The position numbers and the translations under genes are program-made. Shown here one piece after another: positions 32,041 to 44,136 of a stretch of DNA of 64,000 nucleotides. The stretch comes from Prorocentrum cordatum. Taxonomy: Eukaryota; Sar; Dinophyceae; Prorocentrales; Prorocentraceae. The notes beneath the pieces were generated by a model. The model was not told the DNA's origin. It saw nothing but the letters and a program-made list of their open reading frames with translations, and searched no databases. Positions within the stretch are counted from its first letter, which is position 1, and each line of letters starts with the position of its first letter. The stretch is taken from contig CAUYUJ010022426.1 in NCBI GenBank assembly GCA_963575745.1, forward strand, positions 601,947-665,946. The letters run 5' to 3'.

Positions 32041-34982
32041 GAGTGCAGACCGAACCGAAAAACAACAAACACCAACGCTCCAATGTAAACAACACCGAGG
32101 AACACGTCGGTGGGGATCCGTGTCTGGTTGGGGAGGGTCGGTTTGGAGCTCGGTCGGGCCTTCTCCTCGCGCCGCTCCGAGTCCGAAGAGGTCCGCAGAG
32201 CACGCTCGATGACTGCAAGGGCGTCTGCGCTCGGCCTGGCGGCCAACGCACCCGACGGGGCAGCCGCAGCAACGGCAGCGAGGGTGCGCCCATGGGCCTC
32301 CAGGGCGCGGCGCAGGGGAGCGGGCTGACCAACTCTGTCATCGGCGAGCTGAGCGCGGACGTGCATCGCGGCAACTGCCTCTGCGTCGGCGCGGGCCCTG
32401 GCCCGCTGCATCTCGCGCCGACCCATCGGAAAAGGCCTCCTCCCCTCGTTGACCTCAGCGTTGGCCTCATCCGCCTGCCGCTGGAGCTCGTCGATGTCGC
32501 CGTCGCCCAGCCTGCGGAACTTCGCCCACATCCCCGAGAAGCTGGGCTGTGCGTTGCCTTCCTGCCCGCACTCACGACTGAAGAAGACGTCGGCAGCCCG
32601 CAGCTTCCGCCTCCGCGGGGCGCTCGGGGCGCCAGCAGCGCGGGCTTGTTGCTGGCATGGCTGGTCGGCCGCAGGGCTGCTTGAGCTGGGTGTCCGAAGC
32701 TGCCGAAAGGCTCTCGCCAGCCTGCGGAACCCTTGGCCGATCCATTCGACGTTGATGCGGGAAAGGCTGGCAACCCACGTGTTGACCGATCGTGAGGCGA
32801 TGATGCGTCGCAAGACGCCTTGGCTCCACTCCTGCTTCACTGTGTCCTCATGGAGCAAGCTAGCCACGTGCATCAAGTCATGCCGCGCGTCTGCGATGAC
32901 CCCGTGCCTGTGGTGCCTGCAGAACTGCAGCGACCAGGGGTCGAGCAAGCAATCCTTCTCGTCGAGAGCCGCCTGCATGGCATCGTCGCTGCGGATACCA
33001 GCAAACGTTTTATTCGGATACCATGTTTTCTCCAACTTGATAAGTGATGTCGTGCAGACGGCCTGAGATAGCAAGCGGAACGCAGTGCACTGCAACCTCA
33101 GAGTCCTGCATCGCAGCGGGATGCTCTCCCAATGAGCGGAGTCTGACATCAGAAAGAAAGCGTTGTCAACCAGACGAGTCTCCAACTCCACATCGTAAGC
33201 CTCCAGAACTTGATACATGAAGGTGCGGCCATGGTTGCCCTTCAACGCCTGGGATGCTGACGCTTTCTGTTTCAACTTCTTATGGTCACCACAAGAGTAG
33301 ATCAGCCCACCGATGAAATCGCGGTGCAAGTTCATTGTTCTCAGCACGACGACGGCAGTGGATAGGACTTCATCTGGGCCAATAGTAGCTAAGTGCTTCG
33401 TGACGGTACCCCTATGGCTCTTCTGTTCGAGCTTTTTCAACTCTTCCTGCGCTGCGACGGTGAGATGCGGCACGCTCATGCCTGCTGGGTTCGAGTCCAG
33501 GACCGCTTGGAGCGCGCCCTTGCCGTCTAGGTCAACTCTCGGATGTGCGCCCTTCTTCTCGCTGGGATAATACACGGCAATCCACTTGCTCCATGCGTCG
33601 GCAAATATTCCCAAGCCCTGCAAAAGAATGAAATACTCCACTATCTCTTCGCACCCATTCCACTGGCGACAAGGAAACGAACGGGGTGCCCGCGGACATA
33701 TGGCTGCGAGGAAATCGCGGGACAACAATTGCCGAACTCGTTCTTCAGATCTGCATCCGTTGGGGGAGTTCGCAACGTGAATGAGCCTGGAGCCGTCGAT
33801 GCCGCCGTTGATCGTAGCCCATATGACGCTCCGCCTCCACACGTTCTTGCGGGTGCGGGGCGGCACCGCAAGGTCGAGGAGGTGCTCGAGACGTTTCACA
33901 TGCACTGGCAAGCAGGCCCCCTCCGCCAGGTAAGTGAACCGACCAGGCGCAAGTATAAGTTTCTTAACCTCTCTCCGAAAAGTGTTGCTGTTGTAGGCCC
34001 TGCGCATCACAAGGACGAGATTGGTGTAGAACTCAATTTCTCTGGGCACTTTTTTCTTGAATGGCTCCTTCTTGCAATTTGACGCCCTATGGACGCAACA
34101 CAGCTTATGTAGCAAGTGCATGTCGGGGTAGACACATGAGCGGTGACGCTCAGCTCTGATGAACGCCCTGTCTCCGTCTGTGGTCGCATTCCTCTGGTGG
34201 CGGGCGAACTTCTGAGCGATGCGGTCTGCGTCGGCCAGGCGGGTCTGGTGCAGCACGGCGTAATAACATTCTCCAGTTGTATTCGAAACCACTTGAACAG
34301 GGGTGCAGAGACTGAATGAGAAGCTGACGTATGAGGAAGGTTGGCCGCCGCTGCCCCGCTTCACAAACAACATGCCATAGTTCCATTCGGTGTTGACCAG
34401 TTTCGCCCTCTCGTCAGCATCGTCGGGCAAGTCGTTGTATATATTGCCTTCGTCGTTCGACCCCGTGGCGCCCCTCGCAGGCAACTGGGCCTCATCTGAG
34501 CGAACGGCCTCTGTGAAGACCAGGCCTACGGCGCCCCCAGCAATACAAGTATCGTACACATGCTCCATCAATCTCACGACGGAGTGGCGATCGTACAACA
34601 CAGCAGCGGCAGCCGTTCTCTCTTCTACACTTTGAAACGCGTTCAATGATATGCCAAACATGTGTGCAGATGCAGAGGCTGACATCATAGTTGTTTTTTC
34701 TCTCAATACATACTCACCGATCTCCATGTGCGTCTGGTCCAACAACCCGTCTAAACTTATGTTGTTGGCGATTGCATCGCCCACCTCTAACACCAGGCGT
34801 CTGAACGACTCTGCATCTGAAACCACGAAAGGGTTAATATTGGCTGGAGCTGCGCCGCCGATGCTGTCCTCGGGTCCGCCGTCGACGGGGTCGACCTGGC
34901 TCTCGAGCTGCTGCGCCCCAGACCCTGGCGGCGCCAAGATGCCGCCGTGGTGTGTCATCACATCTGCGAGCACAGCGTTCAC
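32022..34982 (-). CDS. Unknown-family protein, main ORF of about 980 residues
   Basis: The open frame of 986 codons begins at a GTG. The first in-frame ATG is at 34958 (DVMTHHGG), but the frame also continues upstream through one TAA into 35013-35255. Residues of about 60-160 are helical, and 200-245 are beta-rich (YGMLFVKRGSGG, SYVSFSFSLCTPV). Residues 283-303 hold a Cys/His cluster (CVYPDMHLLHKLCCVHRASNC). Residues 380-470 include VWRRSVIWATINGGIDGSRL and WNGCEEIVEYFILLQGLG. A later block reads HHRHGVIADARHDLMHVASL. The last 30 residues contain a hydrophobic helix (VFLGVVYIGALVFVVFRF), a likely membrane anchor. A transposase-like or retrogene origin is possible from the Cys/His and Asp/His blocks and from the duplicated copy at 1-1283, but no named family is recognised. 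An intronless frame of this size with a spliced-leader relic upstream suggests a processed cDNA insertion. Confidence 0.7.
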   Translation of the reverse strand: MNAVLADVMTHHGGILAPPGSGAQQLESQVDPVDGGPEDSIGGAAPANINPFVVSDAESFRRLVLEVGDAIANNISLDGLLDQTHMEIGEYVLREKTTMMSASASAHMFGISLNAFQSVEERTAAAAVLYDRHSVVRLMEHVYDTCIAGGAVGLVFTEAVRSDEAQLPARGATGSNDEGNIYNDLPDDADERAKLVNTEWNYGMLFVKRGSGGQPSSYVSFSFSLCTPVQVVSNTTGECYYAVLHQTRLADADRIAQKFARHQRNATTDGDRAFIRAERHRSCVYPDMHLLHKLCCVHRASNCKKEPFKKKVPREIEFYTNLVLVMRRAYNSNTFRREVKKLILAPGRFTYLAEGACLPVHVKRLEHLLDLAVPPRTRKNVWRRSVIWATINGGIDGSRLIHVANSPNGCRSEERVRQLLSRDFLAAICPRAPRSFPCRQWNGCEEIVEYFILLQGLGIFADAWSKWIAVYYPSEKKGAHPRVDLDGKGALQAVLDSNPAGMSVPHLTVAAQEELKKLEQKSHRGTVTKHLATIGPDEVLSTAVVVLRTMNLHRDFIGGLIYSCGDHKKLKQKASASQALKGNHGRTFMYQVLEAYDVELETRLVDNAFFLMSDSAHWESIPLRCRTLRLQCTAFRLLSQAVCTTSLIKLEKTWYPNKTFAGIRSDDAMQAALDEKDCLLDPWSLQFCRHHRHGVIADARHDLMHVASLLHEDTVKQEWSQGVLRRIIASRSVNTWVASLSRINVEWIGQGFRRLARAFRQLRTPSSSSPAADQPCQQQARAAGAPSAPRRRKLRAADVFFSRECGQEGNAQPSFSGMWAKFRRLGDGDIDELQRQADEANAEVNEGRRPFPMGRREMQRARARADAEAVAAMHVRAQLADDRVGQPAPLRRALEAHGRTLAAVAAAAPSGALAARPSADALAVIERALRTSSDSERREEKARPSSKPTLPNQTRIPTDVFLGVVYIGALVFVVFRFGLHSVGGSG

Positions 34983-35012
34983 GGTTCTCCGACGTGGACG
35001 GCCGCGCCCGCT

Positions 35013-35255
35013 TTAAGCGGGTGGGACCTCGACTATGGCATCCACGGGCGGGGCTTCGACGATCATGTCATCAGCAGCTATGGCGGCGGCGTCGGCGCCC
35101 TCGGGCGGGCCGTCCACGTCATCGTCGGTCGGAGATCCGAACAGTGACCAACCTGACAAGACTTCTGACGGGCCGCTGCTGCTCGACTCTCCGCCGAGAT
35201 CTGAATCCAACAGTTGGCGACGCAGCTCCAGCCAGTCACCGCCCGTGCCACGCAT
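35013..35255 (-). CDS. Leader part of the same coding region, before an in-frame TAA
   Basis: The ATG at 35255 gives 80 residues (MRGTGGDWLELRRQLLDSDL, then acidic and Ala-rich, ending IVEVPPA) and stops at TAA 35015-35013. The next codons in the same frame run directly into the 986-codon frame (RTVNAVLADVM), so this is probably the true N-terminus with a nonsense mutation, a readthrough stop, or a sequencing error. The TAA sits in the middle of a 15-base palindrome (35007-35021). Confidence 0.5.
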   Translation of the reverse strand: MRGTGGDWLELRRQLLDSDLGGESSSSGPSEVLSGWSLFGSPTDDDVDGPPEGADAAAIAADDMIVEAPPVDAIVEVPPA

Positions 35256-35290
35256 CAAGGGCCCGAACCGCACTCACACATGAGTGAAGG

Positions 35291-35313
35291 CTGTGAAACA
35301 AACAAAAATGAAA
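35291..35313 (-). promoter_or_regulatory. Probable trans-splice acceptor
   Basis: The minus strand reads TTTTTGTTTGTTTCACAG about 35 bases before the ATG at 35255. It is pyrimidine-rich and ends in CAG. Confidence 0.5.
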
Positions 35314-35320
35314 GGCTTGT

Positions 35321-35342
35321 TTGAGCCAAAACGGTTACGGAA
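35321..35342 (-). other. Spliced-leader relic upstream of the unknown-family gene
   Basis: The minus strand reads CCGTAACCG then TTTTGGCTCAA. The dinoflagellate spliced leader is CCGTAGCCA then TTTTGGCTCAAG, so about 19 of 22 positions agree. It is not followed by GT, so it is not an SL RNA gene. Genomic leader relics upstream of genes are the known mark of reverse-transcribed, re-inserted mRNAs in dinoflagellates. Confidence 0.7.
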
Positions 35343-36109
35343 GCTCCCCCCGCCAAGGCTCTCCGAACAAGCCCCAGAGACACATTCGTAAAGTGCCCCG
35401 CACGTTCAATCCTATGGCGCTTCTGGTGGCCGCCATGAGTTCTTAACCTCGAATGGGCCCACGCAGATGAGATGGGGGGTGCGCCCGATACTCCTTCGCA
35501 ATTCACTCTGTTATGACGCACCCGCTGGAGACAACCTCACAATTTGATCTGGGATTCGGCTCCCGCTCGAGACTGACGTCACCAGCACCAGCGAAAAACG
35601 CGCCAGGCACCCTACGGAGCGCGACGATACTTGTGAGAGGATGATGGCGGGGCCATCGTGAATGCATAAAAAGTATACAACGAAATGCCATACGGGTTCG
35701 GAGCGAACAGGAAGGGATAATATACACATTAGCACACGCATGTGGAGGACTCGCAGCCATGGTGGAGGACAACGCAAAGAAAGAGGAGGAGGAGAGGGAG
35801 GATATAGATGGTGGCGATGGTGATCACATGGATACCGCGAGTTTGGTTGTGGTTGCGGGGGGGGCGGGGTTTGGTTGCGGTCGCGGGGGGAGGCGGCAGC
35901 TGCGCCGATAGGGTCGCCGCAGCTGCGGCTGGCCCCATCGGCGCAGCTGCCGCCTCGTGGCACCTCTGCCCACGGGCATTTCGTGAGGGGCTATGTTTTG
36001 GGTTCGCTGTTTTGTAATCTGAATTCGTACATTTCGAATAAGATTTGCATAGTTTGGGCCTTTCTGCCCAGCGAGCTTACTGACGAGGCCAGGAAGTCTC
36101 AACCCTAAA
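35343..36109. other. Intergenic, with a nested perfect-looking hairpin at 35892-35954
   Basis: Arms GGCGGCAGCTGCGCCGAT and ATCGGCGCAGCTGCCGCC flank a second palindrome, GCCGCAGCTGCGGC (35916-35929). The rest has no recognisable gene. Frames on both strands are short and lack motifs. Confidence 0.6.
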
Positions 36110-36470
36110 ATTGCCCAAGAAGGCCCAAGATGCCTCCAAGAGGGCCTCCAGGAAGGCCGGAAAAAGCAAAAATCATTGATTTCTCATGGGTGTTTGAAGG
36201 ATTGTGGCATTTGCTTTTTTTTGCCTTCCGACGGCCCGAGACGGCCCAAGTGCCCCCAAAGATCGGCCAAGAGGCCCAAGACACGGCCCCAAGAGGCCCC
36301 CAAGACGGCCCAAGGGGTCTCCAAGACGCTCAAGATGGCCTCCAAGACGGTCCAAGAGCCCTCCAAGACGTCCTCCAAGAAGGCCCGAAAGGGTCAAAAT
36401 GGCTTCCAGACGGCCAAGATTACCTTCAAGATGCCCACGTGTTCCCCGAAGGCTTTCCAAACCGATTCGG
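36110..36470 (+). repeat. 10-bp periodic CCAAGACGGC repeat
   Basis: Plus-orientation copies of the same 10-base word, immediately downstream of the ARF-GEF exon. They probably lie in its following intron. Confidence 0.8.
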
Positions 36471-36573
36471 GGAACACATGGTCCGATAGCTTGGCAGGTC
36501 TGGCCTCAACGTTCGGCCACATAGGCGCTTCCAAAAAAGCAGGGGGCGGCGGTGATTCGCCGTAGGCGTCTTC

Positions 36574-37582
36574 GATAGTCGCCGATCGCGGTCTTGTCGA
36601 AGCCGAGGTCCTTCTCCATGAAGAGCTCCGCCACGGCCTTCGGGTCGTCGTCCACGAAGCCGTTCTGCTTCAGGTACTCGATGCCCCGCTTCGGCTTCAT
36701 GTTGAAGCGGTTGACGCCCACCTGCCTCTCGAGCTTGCGCTGCTTCAGCTCGACGATGGAGGGCGAAGCGATGGAGGACGCAAGGGTGACGCTGTGCCGG
36801 GGGCTGGCGTCACCCCTGGGCCGGGAGCGAAGCGCTGCCGACGACGTGCCCTTCGGGGGCTCGGGGCCCTCCTCGGGGTCGCTGTCGGGCTCCCCGGTCC
36901 GCTCCTCTCGGAGGGCAGCCTCTCCCAGGACCACCGGCTTCTGGTCCTCCGTCATGCGCCGCGCCCAGTCGACGATGGAGCCCATCAGCTTCACCAGAGC
37001 CTCCAGGGCCACGCCCTTGAGCTCGACCTCCTGGTGGGGCTGTATCAGGTTGACGTGCTCGATGGAGGTGTACTTCCCCTGCGCTATCTTTGACAGGCAG
37101 TCGACCATCCTCTCGAAAATGTTCTTCTCGTCAGGGTCGCAGTCGAAGTTGAGAAAGAGCTCAAGAGCGGTGGACGCATCGGTGCAGAGCTTGTAGAACA
37201 CCTGCAGCACGCGGTTCTTGTGGTTGAAATTCGAGTTGCCGCTCTCGAGGATGCGCAAGAAGATCTGTTCGATGAAGACCCCGATCTCGGTCCGAAGGTG
37301 TTCCTTGAAGCTCGTAATTAGCACCACGAAGATGTGAAGTGAATGCTGGAATATCTTCGGGAGGTGCGACACGCTGTTTTTGATCAGGGAAAGACACAAG
37401 TGACTCTTCAACACGCCGACGAGCGGCTCGCTGTTCCGGAACACTGGGCCGGAAGCCTGCAGCATGCCCAAGATCAGTTCCAGGGACGTCCTCTTCGCCC
37501 TCACGACGCGGGCGTCAGTCTGCCCCGGAGGTAGATCCTTCATGCTCAGCTTGCAGAGATCCGCCACCGTGCATCTAGCACG
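36574..37582 (-). CDS. BIG-type ARF guanine nucleotide exchange factor, exon with HUS domain and start of Sec7 domain
   Basis: The exon follows a good splice acceptor (CTTTACCCTCCCCAG). It starts in phase 0 and reads LCKLSMKDLP, then LELILGMLQASGPVFRNSE, LPKIFQHSLHIFVVLITSFK, FIEQIFLRILESGNSNF, the HUS-box-like NFDCD and NIFERMVDCLSKIAQGK. This is the order of HUS domain motifs in BIG1/BIG2/Sec7p-type ARF-GEFs. After a charged linker it enters the Sec7 domain with FNMKPKRGIEYLKQNGF and DKTAIGDY, where family members continue with LG and then the catalytic part. The frame leaves the family after GDY; a 5' splice site of GA type (ACTATC/GAAG) would rebuild the Leu codon. The catalytic glutamate region is not in this window as far as I can see. 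The product would activate ARF GTPases at the Golgi/TGN. The N-terminal DCB exon is at 61160-61924 on the same strand. Confidence 0.85.
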
Positions 37583-38495
37583 CTGGGGAGGGTAAAGATG
37601 CCTCTTGCCACTTGTACTCCCCTCTTGCCAGGGTATAGATGCCTCTTGCCTCTAGCAATGCTTGCACTAGGGGGTTCTTGCTCCTCTCCAAGTGGTTGAC
37701 TAGGTCTGCTGGGATTTCGCCCCGCAAGCGGCTGCTGGCGCTTCCTGGGTGCCTCGTGTTAGTGCCTCTGGTGAAGTCGCCCAGTGGGCGCCAGGTGGAG
37801 GCTTCATAGGCGCCTCGTGCTGTCGCTGGCGCAGCCACCACTATGATGGCTCCGTGCTCTACCACGAGTACATCGACGACTGCTACTACGACTGCTACCA
37901 GAACTAATGCGACTTTCGAACTACTGCTGCATGCCTTGCCGCGCCCGCAGGAGTTGCACGGGGTAAGGGTCAGGATTTGATATTGACTTGACGAAGGCAC
38001 GCACGAACAGAGCAACGCGAACTCATTACACTCGAAAAATGAGTCCAATTGAAATTTGACATCCTCACACTTCTGATGTCCACAAGAATCCGCCATCCCT
38101 CTTGTGGGGCCGCCAGGCTGTAGGCCGAAGTGTGCTGCGCCCTGCACCAGCTGCAATGTCAAATCTCCCTACAATCCTGCTTTCGGCTTCCTGATGAAAA
38201 TTATGGAAAACCGCGGGAGGGGGGGAGCCCCAAACCAGTCGGTTACCACGCAAGACCGCGTTTTATGAAATCACGGGGGGGCGTGGGACAGGTGAGCATG
38301 CTTGAGATTCGTGCCCCCCGAAGCAAGAATCCATCGTAAGTTACGCAATGCTCGCGCCCGTAAGGCCACACACCCTCGGAAACTATACCAGTGTTGAGTC
38401 CCCGAGGCAACAAACCCCTGTAACTTGTACAAAAATCGCGTCCCCGAAGCCACAAACCTTTGCAACTGACGCCGTATTCGCACTGCCCAGTCCAA
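37583..38495. other. Presumed intron sequence
   Basis: Lies 5' of the HUS exon on the minus strand. 37590-37760 reads GEIPADLVNHLERSKNPLV and QALLEARGIYTLARGEYKW on the minus strand, which is exon-like, but it runs into the splice acceptor and has no partner. 38290-38480 holds three loose copies of a unit of about 63 bases with CCCCGA(A/G)GC.ACAAACC. No further call. Confidence 0.45.
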
Positions 38496-39190
38496 GGGTG
38501 CCCCAAAGCGCCTGAAGATGATTCACAGACGGCCTACGAGGGCCCAAAGAGGACCAAAGAGCGCCCCGAGAGGCCTCCCGAGAGAGCCCAAAGCGGCCAG
38601 CATCGCAGATCTTTACGAAATTATGTCCAAGAGTGTTGGTTTTCTTTCACCCGCTTTCCGACGCTCCAAGATGGCTCAAGAAGCTCCCAAGACCGCCCCA
38701 AGACAGCCCAAAACGCCTGCAAGAGAGCCCCAAGACGGCCCAAAAAGGCTCCAAGATGGCCCAAGAAGCGCTCAAAACGGCCCAAGACGGCCCTAAAGGG
38801 TCCCAAGACGGCCCCAAGAGGGGCCCAAACCTCGCACTGGACATTCGATTCTCGTGCCCCGAGAAGCCCTCAGGAGGCCCCAAAGGGCCGCCAAGAGGCC
38901 CCAGGAGGCCCCAAGAGGCGCCCAATACGCGCCCAAGAGGCCTTCAAGAGGCCCAGAATATACCACACGAGGCCCCAAGAGGCCCCCAAGAAGCACCCAC
39001 CTCCAAGAGGCCCCAGACAGGCTCCCCACCGTACCCGGCCACATCTACAAGAGGCCTCCGAACCACAACCCAGGTTCAAGGGCGGGATGGGTCGAAGGCA
39101 CCTAGGATAACGCCAACGTCTCAATATGCGCTGATGAGTCCTACCCGCCCCCGCATGATGCTCCAAGATGCGCCAAGGCAACGCAAAGAC
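38496..39190 (+). repeat. 10-bp periodic repeat, longest block
   Basis: About 70 degenerate units of CCAAGA(G/C/T)GGC in plus orientation, with a short non-repetitive insert at 38605-38660. Confidence 0.85.
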
Positions 39191-39829
39191 GCACCGACGC
39201 GACTCTGATATATCCCATGATGATAGGAGAGGGGGCCGGCGGCAGCGGGTGAAGACCTTACTAATCGTTTAAAAAGACAGATTAACAGGGACTCGATGGC
39301 AATCCGATGGCCTCTACTTTCCACAGGGCCCGCTTGTTCCGACCGCGGGATCGCAATTGAAATCCGGGATCCTCTGGTTTCCAAAAGGCCATTGGCTTGT
39401 TTGAGAAAGACTGTTTGGAATATTCCCATTCGAAACCCCCGAACTCCCGTGTCCATGAACAAACGATATCCTTCATATCAGGCCCCTTAGGAAGCCCTCA
39501 GTATTCCCCGAGGATCCTTTGGACCTCATCAGCACTCGCAAACAATAATGCCCATGTAGAACTGTTGATGTCCTCGTGGGCTCCTAGGGTTCATCAACAT
39601 TCCTCGTGGCCCTTACCGAGTTCACCTTGGAAAACCATTCGGATCCGTTGAGATCCTGCGGACCTTCTGACGACGCACCCAGAGATTACCAGGATTGCCT
39701 TTGAAACTTGTTGTGGGCCCTGAAGAATGATAGGATCCTGAGGGTGCTTGGGGATGAATTCCCCCCAGAACGGAATCCAATGAGACAGCCTACATTCTGC
39801 CCAGTTCTGCGAGTGCTGCTCAAAAAAGA
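39191..39829. other. Non-repetitive non-coding stretch
   Basis: AT content is slightly higher than elsewhere. Loose short repeats (GGATCCTTTGGA, CCTCGTGGGC) are present. No gene recognised. Confidence 0.5.
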
Positions 39830-41745
<1,916 letters not shown>

Positions 41746-42484
41746 CGCACGTCGAGTGTGCAAGGAACTCCTGTTCGGTGTCCCCGCTGTCAAACTTACA
41801 GGGTGTCTGACGTACCCCGCTCTTATTCGTAGAAGGGAGGGCACACTACGCTCTAAGGACGGTACCCTTATGTTTACCTCTGTGGCGCTTTTCTCTGCCT
41901 CAGGGCCAGAAAGGAGGCCCTCAAGATGACCCAGCAAGGCGCCAAGACGACGCCGACATCCGCCCTGAAAGCAAAAGGAGGCCATCAAAATCCCTAGAAG
42001 ACCCAACCGACAGGTCGGCCTAGTGGCCCGCCCCTGAGGCGGCCCCAGACTGCCTCCAAAAGGGCACCGAGATAACCTCCAGACTGCACCCAGGCGACCC
42101 AAATCTTAGCCACAGTTGCACAGCCTCCCTCTTGAGAGCTCGGTCGGCCCATCGCGCCCACGAAGCCCGAAAAGCGCCCACGGGAGGCCCCTGGGGGGCT
42201 CCAGAGAACCACGGCAGAACCGGTGCACAAAAAACATGGCAAACACACCGCACAGCCTGAGTTCTGCGGCGCGAGACCTGGGGTGAGGAGCTGGGCCCCT
42301 CGCTTGTTGGGCCAAGCTTGCCTGAAGCCTAGATGCGCGAGGGGCGCTCCGAGGAAGCATCCTGGGGAAGGACCGGATGGAAGCCCGAGCCCCTTCCGAA
42401 ACTCAAAGAGGCCCCATCCAGTAGACAAAAGAGCCCAAGTTCCCCAATCAGAGCTTGCCTCTGTAGGGGTCCTAGCGGATATAA
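41746..42484. other. Flank of the triplet arrays, no gene recognised
   Basis: 41920-42240 carries weak traces of the 10-bp repeat. The rest has short motif-free frames. Confidence 0.5.
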
Positions 42485-42700
42485 AGCTGAGGTGAGGTGG
42501 GCGGCCGATTTCGGTGGCCGGGGCCGGGTGCCCGGGTGCCCGGGGGTTCCCGGGGGTGCCCGGGTGCCCAGGTGTGTGGCCGATTTCGGTGGCCGGGGCC
42601 GGGCGCCCGGGTGCCCGGGGGTGCCCTGGGGTGCCCGGGTGCCCAGGGGTGCCCGGGTGCCCGGGGTGCCTAGAAGTGCCCGGGGGTGCCTAGCCAAATA
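42485..42700 (+). repeat. GGTGCCCGGGTGCCCGG minisatellite with a 90-base duplication
   Basis: Two copies of GGCCGATTTCGGTGGCCGGG, each followed by tandem GTGCCCGGGT units. Confidence 0.85.
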
Positions 42701-42790
42701 GCCCTATATCCCTATAGCCCAATAGCCCAATCGCCATATATCCCTATAGCACTATAACCCTATAGCCCTATAGCCGTACCTATACGACCA
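42701..42790 (+). repeat. CCCTATAG 8-bp repeat, first block
   Basis: Tandem CCCTATAG/CCCAATAG units. The same unit recurs at 44460-44720 beyond the ATC array, so the two blocks bracket it. It is loosely telomere-like but is not the CCCTAAA plant/dinoflagellate type. Confidence 0.8.
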
Positions 42791-42829
42791 CCCTTCGGGT
42801 GATAAGGAGGTTCGGGGGGGGGGACCAAC

Positions 42830-43040
42830 GTCTCACTCGATCGGTCTCACTATCGATCTCAGTATCGATCTCACTATCGGTCTCGCTCGATCGATCTCAC
42901 TCGATCGATCTCACAATCGATCTCACTCGATCTATCTCATTCGACGATCGATCTCACAATTGATCTCACAATTGATCTCACAATCGATCACACAATCGAT
43001 CTCACATTCGGTCTCAATATCGATCTCACGATCGATATCA
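42830..43040 (+). repeat. TCGATCTCAC repeat
   Basis: Tandem units of 10-16 bases built on CGATCTCAC(A/T)A. Confidence 0.85.
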
Positions 43041-43205
43041 CAATCCCTCTCACAATCAACGTCATCATCATCATCATCATCATCAACATCATCAACATCG
43101 ACACCATCACCAACATCGTCATCATCATGAGGGCACCGCCATCATCATCATCATCATAAACAGCATCATAATCACCATCATCATCAGCATCATCATCAAC
43201 ATCAA

Positions 43206-43263
<58 letters not shown>

Positions 43264-43649
43264 GGGACACAGTCATCGTCATCATCATCAGCAGCATCAT
43301 CATAATCATCATCAGAATCGGGACACCATCATGATCACCTCGTTCTCATCATCAACATTATCATCAACATCGTCATCATCCTCGGGACACCATCATCATC
43401 ATGATCATTGCATCATCATCGTCGGGACCATCATCATCAACAACATCATCATCATTGGGGCACCATCATCATCATGAGCAACATCATCCTCAACATCGTC
43501 ATTATCATCATTATCATCATCGGGGCACCATCAGCATCACCATCATCATCAGCATCATCATCGGGACACCATAGTCATCAACATCATCATCAACATCATT
43601 ATCGCTGGGACACCATTTCCATCAACATCATCGTCACCAACATCATCGG

Positions 43650-43692
<43 letters not shown>

Positions 43693-43814
43693 GGGACACC
43701 AACATCGTCATCATCATCAACATAATCATCATGATCATCATCATCCTCATCATCGGGACACTGTCATCATCATCGACACCATCATCAACATCATCATCAT
43801 CTTCATCGGGACAC

Positions 43815-43848
<34 letters not shown>

Positions 43849-43899
43849 TCATCATCATCATCATCATCTCATCATCATCTCATCATCATCATCGTCATC

Positions 43900-43931
<32 letters not shown>

Positions 43932-43940
43932 CATCATCAT

Positions 43941-43981
<41 letters not shown>

Positions 43982-43985
43982 CGCG
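43041..43985 (+). repeat. ATC trinucleotide array, about 0.95 kb
   Basis: ATC/CATCAT triplets interrupted at intervals by CGGGACACC. Frames give poly-His or poly-Ile and are artefacts. Confidence 0.97.
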
Positions 43986-44136
43986 GGACACCGCGGGACA
44001 CCGGCGGGACACCGCGGGACACCGCGGGACACCGCGGGGCCCCGCGCCCCGGATGAGAAACATTTGGTCCGGCCGCACCTCAGCCACAGGAGGACACCGC
44101 GGGACACCGGCGGGACACCGCGGGGCCCCGCGCCCC

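Noticed and set aside
33480-33500. GGTTCGAGTCC resembling a tRNA B box
   Set aside because: It lies in a coding frame and has no A box or acceptor stem at the right distance.
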